From Acorus gramineus (lineage: Eukaryota; Streptophyta; Magnoliopsida; Acorales; Acoraceae): DNA of 64,000 bases. A program made the translations under genes and the position numbers. The notes beneath the pieces are model-generated. The model was not told where the DNA came from. It worked only from the letters and a program-made list of their open reading frames with translations, and did no database searches. The DNA lies in assembly GCA_030737835.1 (NCBI GenBank), contig CM060850.1, forward strand, positions 5,648,015-5,712,014, written 5' to 3'. Positions 47,786 through 60,819 of the stretch are shown piece by piece. Every line of letters begins with the position of its first letter. Position 1 is the stretch's first letter.

Positions 47786-48319
47786 GTGAAAATCCATATA
47801 ACCCACTAAACCGCCTATAAACTGTTCAAAATCCATATAACCCCTTACTTTTTTTGAAATCCATATAACTCCTTGAAAACACCTATGTAAATCAAAATAG
47901 CCCCCGAGTTAAATTTTTGTTGATAGATGAGAAATATTCTGTTTGATTAACCCTAGTTGAAAACATAATATACCAAAACCTCCTACAATGTGTTAAAATG
48001 TAAAAAATCCTCTGTAAATGATGATTTTACCCATCTGGATAGAGTTTTATAATCTATTCGGAGGGGTAAAATCATCATTTACTGAGGGTTTTTTTACATT
48101 TTTAACACATTACAAGGTTTTATGGTATATTGTGTTTTCAGTCAGGATTAACCAAACGGAATATTCGTAAAATATTCCTCATATGTCAGTGGATGTTTAA
48201 CTCAGGGAGATATTTAGATTTACATAGGTGTTTTCAAGGAGTCATATGGACTTCAAGAAAAGTCAATGGGTTATATGGATTTCGGAAAGTTTACCCGGGG
48301 GGTTATTTGAAATTTGCCC
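47786..48319. mobile_element. Foldback MITE, family A, upstream of ALDH
   Basis: The left arm GTGAAAATCCATATAACCC...GTTTGATTAACCCTAGTTGA pairs with the right arm AGTCAGGATTAACCAAACGG...GGGGGGTTATTTGAAA. The loop is near 48030-48060. No clear target duplication was found. It lies about 340 bp before the ALDH start codon. Confidence 0.72.
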
Positions 48320-48655
48320 TATTTTTTAATTGAAAACTCCAATCACAGGGACTTAATCATAAATATCAATCCTATATTCACCTAAATCCAAAAACCATTT
48401 TCCTCTTTTGTGGGGTAAAAAAAAACATACAAAACAGCTAAACTTCACCGGATGGTGACATAAAACGCATTTGATATGCATCCGTCAAAAGATTTACTGT
48501 ATTTATTATATCCAATCATAGATATTCATTCACTCTCTCTGACTACGCTGAGTGAATCCTTGTAAAAGATAACGATTTCAACACATCTTCACAGTCCCCC
48601 TTCTGTCCCTCCTATCTATCAATCCCTTCCTCGTATTGCTTTTACAGGTCCTTTA
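48320..48655 (+). promoter_or_regulatory. ALDH proximal promoter and 5' UTR
   Basis: Non-repetitive stretch between the foldback MITE and the start codon. It has a TATA-like TATTTATTATATCC at about 48500 and a C/T-rich segment (ACAGTCCCCCTTCTGTCCCT and onward) just before the ATG. The transcription start cannot be fixed. Confidence 0.45.
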
Positions 48656-51600
48656 ATGGCTTCTCGCAGGCTCTCTCACTTGCTCACCCGATCCTTCTCT
48701 TCTTCCCTCTTCCGTGGTCTGCTTTTCCTTCCTTTTTTTTTCAATTGGGTCTCTCTGTTTTCATGTTTTCTCGATTTCTTTTACGTGGTTTGTGTGATTC
48801 CATGTTGGGGGGGGCCTTTTTTTTAATCTGGTTGGATCGAATTTTTCTTTGGGTCTTTGTTTTTGTCTTCAAGTTGGGTTTTTTTTTTGATGGGTTTGGT
48901 GGATTGAAGGGCTGTGTTAGCTTTTCTGGCAAAAAAATATGATCTTTTTAAACTTTTGTTGGCTGCGCATATGTTGTAGTTGTGTAGTAGTGTTGGATCT
49001 ATACTTTCTGGGTGGTTTAGGATATCTTTTTTGTTCTTGTAAAAAAAAAAAAACTCTTTTTTGTGGGTTTGAATGAATGATTCTCCACTGTGAATTAAGG
49101 ACCGGTTTGTTGGGTCATTTTATTTGTTGCTTGTTTTTTGGATAAAGATCTTAGTTTTGACCAAATTGACAAAATTGAATTGCTTAGCTTTAGGTGATGG
49201 TGATTCTAGGTGTGAACGTGGTGTATTTGATTTGATATTTTTGATGATCAGAACATTTTATGGATCATATTTCATTTTGGGTAGGTAAGTTATGTTTTTG
49301 AAGCGCTAAGTCGAGATGGGTTTCTTCCAGAATTTGAAAAAAAAAAAAAAAGTCTTGGAGAATTTAGTACTCTTTTTTTTACTACAAAGATTAGGTGGTC
49401 ACCAATTCTAATTTTTCGAGAATAATTTATATTATCATCATTTTCTTGTTCTTCTCCTTGGCTATTAAAATAATTTTGCATTCGTCCGAATGAAAGTTCA
49501 CCTGTGATGCTTCACACCAATGTGAATAATTTGGCTTAATACAACTTACTAGGGAGTAAATTTACATGTCTAATTTCAGCACACACTTTGTAGATGCTGT
49601 GGTCATTGTATTCCATCTTGGATTTCAGTTTATTATTCCTCTTGATACAGTATTGAAGAAATTCGTTGCTTATAATATTGTAATGTGCCCTGTTGTCTTA
49701 TGTTCTGTCACTTTTTTTGAAAGGCTGATATTCAAGGTTTTCTCTTTATTTCTAATTTTTTCATGGCCATTGATATCCTCTATATTTGCAGTATTAATGT
49801 TTGTTCTTTTTACAGGCAAGTATGCTCCAGTGTCAAGCGCTCGGAAGTTTGGTACTGCTGTTGCAGTTGAAGAACCAATAAAGCCACCTGTTGAGGTTGA
49901 ACATACACAGCTTCTGATCGGTGGGAAGTTTGTGGATGCGATATCTGGTAATTTTTCCTTTTCTGTATTGTTGAATACATTCTTGATCATTTGATAATAC
50001 TTATGAAAATGATGTTTTAATGTGTAGCTCGTAAGTATTGGCGAATTTTTGGAAAGAGTGTTAAATTTTGTTACCAACTACTATTACATTATACATAGCA
50101 TTATTTTTGTTATCCTTTTTTATGACATTTTGAAACGACTAAAAATATTCAGTCACAATGGATCGCTATCTGAAACTGACATACAACTGTTTTATCTCTT
50201 TGCAGGAAGAACCTTCCCAACATTAGACCCAAGAACAGGGGAGATAATTGCACATGTTGCTGAAGGGGACGAGGAGGATGTGGGCCTTGCTGTCACTGCT
50301 GCCCGAAAGGCATTTGATGAGGGACCATGGACAAGAATGACTGCTTATGTAATATCCCTTACTTGTTTTTCTTCTATGTTCTATAATATAGACATAATCA
50401 AAGACCATTATCGCCTGAATTGTTGTGACTGATTCATAAAATCTGTTGATGACACTGGAATATGTACTCTCATCCTTGTATTGACTAATATGAATTCGGA
50501 AAAGCCAATACACATGCAACTGCATTGACCAATGAATAATTAACCAAATGTTAAACAGAGTCAATGTTAACATGGATGTACTTTGGTTATGTTTTAAGTG
50601 TTTTTTTTTTTCTGGTTAAATCGTAAAAATAAGAAGTAATATGTTTGGTGATAATATGTAAAAATTGTTTTTTATTTTATTTTTGCTGTAGGAGAAGTTC
50701 CTTCGTAGTATTTTTAAAAAAACTTTTCTTAAGATTAGTGAAGCATACTTACGTGCGGATTATACCTTATAAACTTACTTCTGTTTGTTTTTCTTTATTC
50801 AGGAAAGATCAATGGTACTTTACCGATTTGCCGATTTGATTGAGAAGCACAATGATGAAATTGCAGCACTTGAGACTTGGGATAACGGGAAACCGTATGA
50901 ACAATCTGCTTCGGCTGAAATCCCCATGCTTGCTCGTCTGATGAGATATTATGCTGGTAACTCTTTAGTGTATTCGAGGATTTGCTACCATTGTTTTGAT
51001 GATTTTTATCCAACTCTAATAAGTCTACCTTCATCTGAAACTTATTCAGGTTGGGCCGACAAGATTCATGGACTTGTAGTTCCGGCTGACGGACCTCACC
51101 ATGTTCAAGTTCTTCAGGAGCCTATGGGTGTTGTTGGGCAAATCATTCCCTGGAACTTCCCTCTTCTCATGTATGCTTGGAAGATTGGGCCTGCATTAGC
51201 GACTGGAAACACCATTGTGTTGAAGACTGCGGAGCAGACTCCCTTGTCTGCCATTTACGTGTCTAATCTTTTGATGGAGGTGGGTGTAATAAACATTTGA
51301 AGTCCATGTTGCTAGTTATATATCTTTCTGAAATGATGCTTCTATTGAGTTGAAATACTTATTACCCATCAGAAATTGAAAGTGATTTAGTTATGTTTCA
51401 ATTTTTAAGATAACTTATGCTGTTGTCAAGAACTGAATCATTTGCCGTTTGGGCACTAGTTCTGTATATGTAATAGAAGAGTCTATTAAGCAAAATTATA
51501 TTTTGGTGATTTGGGCGATATGGTAGTATAATGAGGATTGCTCTCCAATATTTGGTTCTGCATCTCATTTCATAGCTGATGTCAAATTTCTTATATATGA

Positions 51601-54440
51601 AGCTATGGAGGGGCAATTGTACATTTTTATTACTTGCTTTTAGGTTCATTTTAATCTATATCCGGCTGAACTCATATATGCTTCTGATCTTGGAAATCAT
51701 ATATACTTTCATTTGCATGCTCTCATGTCATTGGAGTAGAATGTGTACTGATTTTATTTTGTGGTCATGATTCCCCTGCATGGGATTGATTTTGTTTAAC
51801 ACTCTGGACTACAAATTTTCATTTCCAACGTTGGTCGGTACATCAATAACTGTAACATCAAGTACAGTTTTATACACTATCATGCCCCACATTTTCTTTA
51901 TGATATCTGATTTCCAGTTGAGTTTTCATCATTGATTGTTAGATAATTATGCAGCTAGCTGTTAGCATCTACCCTGTGTCTGTTTGAGGTGACTATTTTT
52001 TTATTTTATTACTGTATTCATAAATGTTTTTTTGATTAACCATTCTTGTTTATTGATGCATGACAGGCTGGGCTTCCTCCAGGTGTGCTGAACATCATTT
52101 CTGGATTCGGTCCCACTGCTGGTGCAGCTCTTGCCAGTCACATGGAAGTTGACAAGGTATTTTACAAATAACAATATTTTTTGTTTTATGATTTTTAATG
52201 ATTTCTTGGTGATTTTTTGTATAGTTGGTGTATACCCTCTCAATTCATGGTGATGATTGACTATTTCAAATCCTCTTCTACGACTTGCAATGTGTTCTTT
52301 TGTTAAGATGATAGCTATGACTTGGTCATTGGTGTATTGTTTCAACTTAAGTACTGGATGGATCTTAACTTAACTTCCTTGGTTGCCCGGTCTTTTCTTT
52401 GAATTACTGGATTTTCCACAAGATATAAGTGGTGTTTGGATGATGGTACCGATCAAGTGGGAGTTGTTCACGAAATTATGGGATGGAAATAGAGGATTGA
52501 AAACTAGGAATTGAATGTGTTCCTTTATAATGTTGGTTTGGTATTCAAGAACCAAAACGTTCATGTAGGGAGCAGGGTTGTCCTTTGTTTTGCTTTTCAA
52601 GAATTTACACATCTGCTTGTGATGGCACTAATAATTCTGTTGCATCAAAAACTAAAAAATACGGGAACCTGTTATACACATTTAAGATCCTTAATTTGAA
52701 TACCTTGTGCAAAGTTAACTGACTGTTATTAAGTATCAACAAAGTTCAGCGCGTAGACCTATGTTGTTCTGTGACATGCTTTGGTGCACAATAGCTAAAG
52801 CAGCTCAGGTTCTCATTTGAATTTTTTTCCCCAGATTGCTTTCACAGGATCAACTGAAACCGGTAAGATTGTTGTGGAATTGGCGGCAAGAAGCAACTTG
52901 AAGCCAGTGACGCTAGAACTTGGGGGGAAATCACCTTTCATTGTATTTGATGATGCCGATGTCGATCAGGCTGTGGAGCTCGCCCACTTTGCATTGTTTT
53001 TCAATCAGGTATTTTGTATTTACAAACACAAAGCTGTTTCTAATATGGTCTCTGGGTCAGTTTCAACAATTTATAGTTTCAATTGTCTACAGGGACAATG
53101 TTGTTGTGCTGGATCTCGTACGTATGTACATGAACGTGTGTATGACGAGTTTGTTGAGAAATCTAAAGCTCGTGCTATGAAGCGTGTTGTGGGTGATCCT
53201 TTCAAGAAGGGTGTTGAACAAGGTCCTCAGGTATACAACAGAGCTCTACTTTCTTGGTTATCTCTGTTTCGGGCATTCTCTTATGATATTGTGTTATGCG
53301 TATCTAATTTTTAATCTTACCTAATAGTCTTTATGTTTATTTCATATTTTTGAAATGTCAGTTTTAGAATCTTTTTGAGAATCCAATCTATAGATGTCAT
53401 TTCCTACTAGATTTAATATAGAACATTGTTCAACTTCTTTTCCAGGATATTCCCCTGTGAGACAATCAGACAAGTCCTTTTGGTTTCTTTTATTTTTATT
53501 TATGTTTAATAGAAAACATTTATATCATTCTATCCCTTTGGTTTGGCCTCTGCAAATTTTTCAGTTTCGGTGCATCTTATGTGTTCTCTTACAATGCTCT
53601 AATCATCATCATTGAAGGGAATTTTGAAGTGGAAACACAATTTATGTAAAATTTTTGCTCAAAAGCTACTGCTTTAGGAAGCACAAACCCTTCAGTGGGC
53701 ATGCCTTGTCCGTGCACGCATAGGATACAACACGACATGCATTGAACACATGTTGAGATGTGTCCAATATCCCAATACAACTTTGGGAGTTTCCAGACAT
53801 GTGGTGGACACGACACGGATGCACGAAACGCTTATGTGACACAGTCTTGTAACCTTCTTTTTCTGACTATTGTAAGGTTATACTCATATTATGGACCATA
53901 GAGCAAGATAAGGTTAAAATCTTAGTAGATTGTTGACACACTTATATAATTATGTCAATTGTTTTGCATTTCCATGGATGGGTTCTCATTTTTTTTCAAA
54001 TAATTATGACGACCCATATATAATATTTATTTTTTGCTGTGCCTTTTCTGTCCCTGCGCCCTAGTTTATCAAAATTTGTCACATTCCCATCTTCGTATCA
54101 TGTCCCATGTCTTTTAAAGAATTTGACATATATTGATTGTTCAAGATTAAATAGAACCTATGTTCTGTTCATGTGAAAGTTAATCTTCGTGTTGATTTCC
54201 TTTATGGTGTTGGCTAAGTAATAATCCTTACCAACTATACTTAGAGTTGTCTACATAATTCATAGAATCTTCTTTCTTATTTTTTCTATATGGTTATAAT
54301 AAAAAACATCAAAGATGATAGTGCACCTACTTCCTACAAAATTTATATATATATATATATCGTTTTTATGGGGGGCATTGAAGGATTCTGTTTGTTTCTG
54401 CATGAATCTGGTTAGAAGTATTCATATGCTGATTTGGCTG

Positions 54441-54471
<31 letters not shown>

Positions 54472-55823
54472 AATTTTCAGATTGATATGGAACAGTTCAA
54501 CAAGATTATGAAGTACATTAGACTTGGTAAGGAGAGTGGGGCTACACTTTTATGTGGTGGTGATAGATCTGGTTCCAAAGGCTATTACATCCAGCCAACC
54601 GTCTTTACAGATGTACAGGTACAACATATCATCAACATATTGAAACATAATGTAATAGTTGGTTTAGGTGGCTAATCATGAGTTATTGCTTCTCAATACC
54701 AGGAAGGCATGCCGATAGCAACAGACGAGATCTTCGGTCCCGTGCAATCGATCTTCAAGTTCAGGTGAATTGATATTAACCTCGTCACATGATACCAGGA
54801 ATTATTGATAAATCCCTTTTAAATCACATATCATGAAACAATACACTCCTTATTCAATAATTCACATAGTAAAAGAATTGAATATATATTAAATGTATGA
54901 TACATATTTTACTTATGCAATAAAATTAAAACCAAAAAGGAAAAAATGCTTAACTTGGTTTGGCTCTTCTATATTTTAATGTCAGTTATTGATGATTATG
55001 ACTGAACTCAAATGTTACAACTTGAATTCACAATTTTTTGTAAAAGAGATCATGGATTTGATTTAATATTGATGATTTTGCATGTTCATGTTAATTTTTC
55101 TGTCTTTGTAAATTTCCTTTTCCGAATTTTTCTCGAACTTCACTTGAATTATACCGAATCACGAATTTTTGCATTTCTCCAATTCTGTGGTGGCAAGAAA
55201 TCCCAATGGAAAACCTTGTCATTTTCAGTCATCTTTATAGAGGCCTCATAATTTTGTGGAAAATATTACTTGGCCATTCCTTCAATTACTTTTGTAGACT
55301 GCATATTGCCGTTCCTTCAACTATATACTTAATTAATGTAGTACATACTTTCACAAAAAAAAATGAAGTATAAATTGGATGCATATATTTTTATATTTTC
55401 TGTAATAGAGTATACAATGATATAGTAGAGCATATACAGCTTAGGTGATTTCAAATGCCTAGGTAGATGACATGATGAAGTGATCGTAGAAGTGTGTTTG
55501 AGTGTAAACAACACCTTATTTTTATTCATATTTTTTTGGTTGATAACAGGGACCTCGATGAAGTGATCCAAAGAGCAAATGCTACCCGATTTGGGCTGGC
55601 GGCCGGAGTCTTCACAAGCAACCTAGACACGGCCAACACAGTCTCTCGTGCGTTGAAGGCTGGTACCGTATGGGTCAACTGTTTTGACGTCTTCGATGCT
55701 GCAATTCCATTTGGCGGGTACAAGATGAGTGGGCAGGGTAGGGAGAAGGGCATAGATAGTCTGAAGAACTACTTGGAAGTGAAGTCTGTTGTCACTCATC
55801 TGAAGAACCCTGCATGGCTGTAA
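48656..55823 (+). CDS. ALDH2B: Mitochondrial aldehyde dehydrogenase, ALDH2B type
   Basis: NAD-dependent aldehyde dehydrogenase; the plant family oxidises acetaldehyde and other aldehydes to acids in mitochondria. Eleven exons: 48656-48716, 49816-49947, 50206-50348, 50803-50956, 51050-51279, 52067-52156, 52835-53008, 53093-53230, 54481-54618, 54703-54764 and 55550-55823 (TAA). All introns are GT-AG and phases agree, giving 531 residues. The Arg/Ser-rich N-terminus [20 protein letters not shown] fits a mitochondrial presequence. Catalytic residues are intact: Asn199 in IPWNFP, Glu298 in LELGGKSP and Cys332 in GQCCCAGSR, spaced as in human ALDH2. FTGSTETGK is the cofactor-binding loop, and the protein ends LKNPAWL. 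Length is close to Arabidopsis ALDH2B4/2B7. Both flanks carry MITEs but the reading frame is clean, so it is probably functional. Confidence 0.96.
53690..53845. repeat. Diverged ACACGG-type repeat fragment in ALDH intron 8
   Basis: Words such as GACACGACACGGATGCACGA and TTGTCCGTGCACG resemble the ends of the hAT-like element at 984-1537. The ends are too diverged to define an element. Confidence 0.35.
54441..54470 (+). repeat. (CTT)n microsatellite in ALDH intron 8
   Basis: Six CTT units followed by a T-run directly before the acceptor of exon 9. It serves as the polypyrimidine tract. An (AT)n run lies at about 54344-54360. Confidence 0.85.
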
Positions 55824-55866
55824 AATCAATCTCTATAAAGGTGGCTTTTGTTCAAAAAATAAAGAA

Positions 55867-56543
55867 GGGTTAAAGACATTTAAGTCTTTGTAAACATACA
55901 TAAATCCATGTAAGTCCTTACAAACTTATAGTGGGACATACACGTCTTTTAAACTGTTATGATTAGCCAATTTAGTCTTTGAGTTAAATTTCCTTTCAAT
56001 TTAACAGAATATTCTTAGAATATTCCATCCATATGATACTAAACACCCATATAAATCCCTCAAAACATTGAAAAAGACATATAGGTCATTTTTAAATGAT
56101 CCATTTTCACTTTTTTTTTCTCTTTTAACATTCCTCTTTTGCATTCATCCCCCTTTAACCTCTTCTTATCTATTTATTATAATAAAATGTTATTTCTATG
56201 TTAAATATATATTTAGTATACCATATATATTAATAATCATTTTATGTTTTATAACATAAATATATAGTAATTTCTTAATTTTTTATTCTCTCTATATACG
56301 TATGGTTAGAATCATAAATTAAAATATTTGACAACATACTAAAAGATGTTTTTAGGTTTAGAGGGTATAATAGTTAAATTACGCCCATAGTTAATTCTAA
56401 CCCTAGGTGAGTTAATAAAAGTTAACATTAGGGATTTATATAATATTTTTTTGTGTTTGTAGGGACATGTATGGCTTATCCCAAGTTTACAAGGATTTAT
56501 GTGGGTTTATAAGTGTTTGTAGGGACTTAGATGTCTTTAACCC
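55867..56543. mobile_element. MULE-type MITE, family B, in the ALDH 3' region
   Basis: The ends GGGTTAAAGACATTTAAGTC and the inverse GGGTTAAAGACATCTAAGTC are strong terminal inverted repeats. The flanks AATAAAGAA (55858-55866) and AATAAAAAA (56544-56552) match at 8 of 9 bases. It begins 43 bp after the ALDH stop codon, and the target itself contains the hexamer AATAAA. Confidence 0.82.
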
Positions 56544-56729
56544 AATAAAAAAATGATGTATGGGGAATAATTTAGAGCTTCCCACTTTGATGTCTAGTTT
56601 TAATACCTTGCAATTATGGGAAATGAAAGATGATTGGCCACATATTTGCTTATAGTTTGGTATGGGAATGTTTTGGACAAATAGATCAGATTAATAATTT
56701 AAGGTGATTTTGGATCCTAAATGACCTTA

Positions 56730-57777
56730 TGTTGAAAACTTTATCAAAATCAGGGCAATGCAAAGAACCTAGTAAAGCCACCGATTCAAACCAATATGAA
56801 AATACAACAAATATTCTGCAAATAAAGAACAGAGGATTAGAAAAACATATCAGTTTTGGTGGAAGCGAGCAGAGACGCTCTGTCCTCGGTGAATAAGCCC
56901 CCCCCCCCCCACGCACAGGGATGAACGGCTCCTACCACTGAGAGATACGACCACCAGGGTTATGCCTCCTTGGGGTGCGAGCTACGAGAAGACCATAGTG
57001 AACAGCCGCGATCCTTTCAGATGCTTAGATCAGAGAATAAAGAAAGTGGAAAGAACGGACGCCTCTGTAAAGGAAAAAACCAAAAACAGAAGAACAGTAG
57101 TTGTAGATGGGCTCTGGACTTGTGATTTCGTTGATTTGAGAGAGACCAATTTGACACCTTTATATAGGCAGTCTAAGTTCACAAAAAAGGAAAACCGACA
57201 ACTTAATTACGCACATTGAAATTGTAACCCGACCACTTAATTACGCACATTGAAATTGTAACCCGACCACTTAATTGCGTACATTAACGAGCAATTAATA
57301 ATCATGGTGGTGGTTTTGAAAATAATCATGGTGGCGGTTTTAGAAACAATTCAAATTCAAAAAGGAGTTGTCGCGAGAGACAAAAAGAAACCCACGCGCA
57401 TACGGGCCAAGCCCGACCGCGGAAAGGGCCCAGAGTGGCCCGAGGAGAGGGATTTGCACCCCCCTGCGTGCGCATGCGGGCGCGCCTAAGTGTGGCCCGC
57501 AGCCCGGCCCGCCTCGTGTGCAGGCGTGCATGCCCGGTTAACTAGTTTTTCCACCAGAAATCCAAACCAACAGGTTGATGGATTGGGCCTCGTGTGTGCG
57601 CGCGTAAGGGTTTGGTCCAACAAGCTTGAACAATGGAATTGTTTGACTCTATGTATAAGGTGAAATAATAAAGTGGTTTTAATTGATGTGGGACTAAAGT
57701 GTTGGGAAGGGAAAAAGAAATATTCAATTTTTGATCAACCAAAGAATGGATCATTTAAAATGGGCCCAACACTAACA
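56730..57777 (-). mobile_element. Solo LTR, 1048 bp, perfect 5-bp TSD
   Basis: Read on the minus strand it starts TGTTAGTGTTGGGCCC and ends TTTTCAACA (TG...CA). It is flanked by CCTTA on both sides (56725-56729 and 57778-57782). The region around 56870-57020 is the inverse of the LTR segment at 8050-8210 (AGTGGTAGGAGCC, CTGTGCGTG and GGACAGAG), so the two belong to related families. No internal region is present. A C13 run lies at 56898-56910. Confidence 0.8.
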
Positions 57778-58291
57778 CCTTATTGTCTTTGAAGTTAATG
57801 TTGCATGCACTTCAGCTTCCACAGGTGATTTTGACCAGATTTCCTTGAGGTTTCACATTTCATAATTGATTTGTTATTTTGTCATTGTGCTTTTTTAGTT
57901 CATGCTGGGGAGCTATTTTTTCCCTCTACAATTTGCTGAAGACAAATATTTTTTGCTTAGTCTGTCTATAAATCTGCTCACAACTGAGTCAGTTGTAATG
58001 AAGTTTCAAAATAGAAGAATTTAGATATAAAACAATTCAATTAATTGCTCAGTAGGTATTTTACTTAAAAGACAGATGTCATTGTCCCGTAATACTTTTG
58101 GTTGGGCCACTAATACACTCACACTTCTACAATCATATTCCTATAGATGTCATGTCACCTATCACAGTATATTAAAATCACTTAATGTAATATATATTTA
58201 CTATGTTAGCATGACTAAAAGGTAAAAATATATGCATGTATTTAATTTATCGAGTATGTAATCATTTTTTTATAAAATATATATTTCATTA

Positions 58292-58429
58292 GACAATCAA
58301 GGAATATTGAAAGTAGACAATTACATATTTTAAAAAAGTACAAACTGTGTGAGATATGCAAACAATTAAGGGATGTTGAAAGTAGGCAATTACATATTTT
58401 TAAAAAGTACAAACTGTGTGAGATATGCA
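58292..58429 (-). repeat. 69-bp tandem duplication
   Basis: Two copies, period 69, sharing AAGTACAAACTGTGTGAGAT, with few differences. Confidence 0.85.
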
Positions 58430-58944
58430 AAAATGATTAAAAGAAAGATTAAATATCTCATTTTCTTTTAATTTACTGAGAGAGATTTCGATCCAAGGGA
58501 AATTGAAGGTAGTGGTGGATGTGGACAGATGATGTTGATTAAATTTGGGGAGTTTTTTATTTTTATATTTTCACCTTGATAATTAATTTAAACAATTAGT
58601 ATTTTTTTTAACTATAGATTTTATTTAGCAAAACGAGTATGGGATTAGCCAGCTAACACCCCTTTATTCAGTGAGGAGGTCAAAGAATTAAACCATGTGG
58701 GGCTCTAATTTTCAAAAAAAGAAATATATAAACTTTATCTATGGATTGGCTAACAATGTTGTTTTCTTAAAAAAAAAAAAACCTATGAAACTCAGAACCC
58801 ATTAACTTATAGCTACAAGTTTTATTGCCAATCATTTAAATAGAGTACTTGCTATTGGACGAAACCCAACAAAAAGTGTACTCGGGCGAAATCGAGGGAG
58901 TTGGAGAAGATGGAAAATTTGCTGAAATTCACTTGTATTCTAAT

Positions 58945-59470
58945 GATAGAATTAGGGTTGCAACTTAGGTCGAGTTCAACCTAAACCCAATGAGTTGAAC
59001 CTGATTTTTATATGGGTTGGGTTGTAAAAATCAAGTTTAACCCATCAGGTTCGGGTTGAACCCTACCCAAGTTTGTAAAAAGGGCGTTGTTCCACCCAGA
59101 TCCATATTCAGCCCCAGTTCCAGCCTTATATACGTCGATAAATTCTATCGACGCATATGCTTACGTTAACAAGACATATGTTTCGAAAGAATTTTTTTGC
59201 ATTTTCTATAAATGCATCCACGTAATTCATTGGAGTATATGCTTTTTTTTTTTTTTATAAAAGTATGTATCTCATTAGATGAGGTATACTATTTTTAAAA
59301 AATTTGAAACACATGCTGGCTGGAATTAAGGGTGGAAATGGGGCTGGATGTAACATTATCCTTGTAAAAATTGGGTTTGAGTTCAGGTTTGGGTTGGTTA
59401 ATTCGGGTTGAATCAGAAATCGAGTTGAGTTCGAGTTGGCATCATAGACAACCCGAATCCGTAGTAGACA
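58945..59470. mobile_element. GGGTTGAACC-rich element, interrupted by a family-C repeat
   Basis: The two flanks carry related words (TTCGGGTTGAACC, TTGGGTTTGAGTTCAGG, GTTGGCATCATAGACAACCC and GGGTTGCAACTTAGG), typical of hAT-like elements. They are separated by an inverted family-C copy at about 59105-59325. The ends are not well defined. Confidence 0.4.
59105..59325. mobile_element. MITE-like repeat, family C (inverted)
   Basis: Reverse complement of the order seen at 16370 and 31205: GTATGTATCTCATTAGATGAGG, then TTTGAAACACATGCTGG. Confidence 0.45.
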
Positions 59471-59819
59471 CTTATATGATATTCTAAATGGGCGATGGGC
59501 CATTGATACTTGATTCTCTACTCTAAATTTCTATCTTTAGATCACAATATAATATTTTTTTGTAAACTTAGATTGTTTTTAGTGGGTGATTAAATTAGGC
59601 TTGAAAATTGGGATCCGCAGGTTAGAGTCGTTAGGTTGATATTCAGATTAGGTTATATTAAGATTGAATACCTTGAACTTTGGTTCCGCCAGAGTTGCTG
59701 CCTTAGATAGAATGATTCATTTAAATGTAACACTAATTTATGAAATTATTGGCACGAGGGTTAAGAAAGAGGTGGGCTAAAGGTTGAAGAATAAATGAGA
59801 AATAATATTGCTATTTTTC

Positions 59820-59998
59820 ACCCTACGGCTTTTCGTTGGTGGATAAGGACATCGGCGTACTATGACGCCCCTGGGTTCAATTCTCGCTGATGGCGAGAAT
59901 GAAAAAAAAAAAAAGAATAGTCGCCCTGTTGGGCTCCGGGCTACTTTGGCTATGGCCCAATGTGTCACGCCATTTATTTCTGGGTTAAAAAAAAAGGA
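59820..59998 (+). mobile_element. Possible tRNA-derived SINE
   Basis: Contains GTTGGTGGATAAGGACATCG, like a pol III A box, and 25 bp later GGGTTCAATTCTCGC, like a B box. A13 follows at about 59906, and a second A-run ends near 59998. No target duplication was found, so the call rests on the box layout and A-tail. Confidence 0.4.
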
Positions 59999-60389
59999 AA
60001 ATGATATGCCCAATGTCTCATAAACTACAGGGTTCGTAGGGCTATATATTACAAACTACGTGAACAGAGTCCAGCAAGACACCTAAGAGGTTTCTGTACA
60101 AAAAAATAAATAAATATGGGACATATGGGGCATGTTCTTGCAGTGTCTATGGGATTGGGGTTATGTGGATTGTGGAAGCACGGGGAATAGCTATTCGCAA
60201 CGGATAGTTACACGTGGAGGAGTAGAGCCGGACTTTGTAATTCAGTTGAATATCTCTTAACAAGGGAATCTCTCTTAGGGAGGTGTACAGATTTTTTTCC
60301 CTGTACTCAAATCCATTTTAAAAGATCATCAGTGATTTGAGAACAAATGAGCTTGGGTGAAGTTTTTTTTAGTGAACATTCTCGGTTAC

Positions 60390-60416
60390 CCAGACACACA
60401 CACACACACACACACT
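60390..60416 (+). repeat. (AC)n microsatellite
   Basis: About twelve CA units after CCCAGACACACA. Confidence 0.9.
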
Positions 60417-60819
60417 CATGCTACTTAAGAGTTTTTTTTCTTTCTTTTCTTTTTTGGACAGGGCGATATGGCTCCAAATATGATATTAACTAATTATATT
60501 ATTATTTTTATTTTTTTTTATAGGTAGAAGACATGAGTCGAGTTCGGATTCTCTATGGTAAAAACACAAAGATATTATGTGTTAATCACTAACAATAAGA
60601 AACGTAAGCAATACAAAATATTATGTTTACTTTTTTTTTTATAGACTCTCACTCTCTATATATCTATTTTTTATTGACTGCGGGATGCCACAATGATTTT
60701 CAGTATCTCTAACATAGAAAATCTCAACTCGACACAAGCCAATAGGTGTCAATGCGAGCAGTGGATCAAAACCCATAAGATCTACCGCATGGGGTTGTAG
60801 ATCTTTCTTTCAAGAGCGT

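Noticed and set aside
50049..51300. Long open frames running through ALDH introns
   Set aside because: They are exon frames that happen to stay open past GT donors. The spliced model restores the full conserved enzyme.
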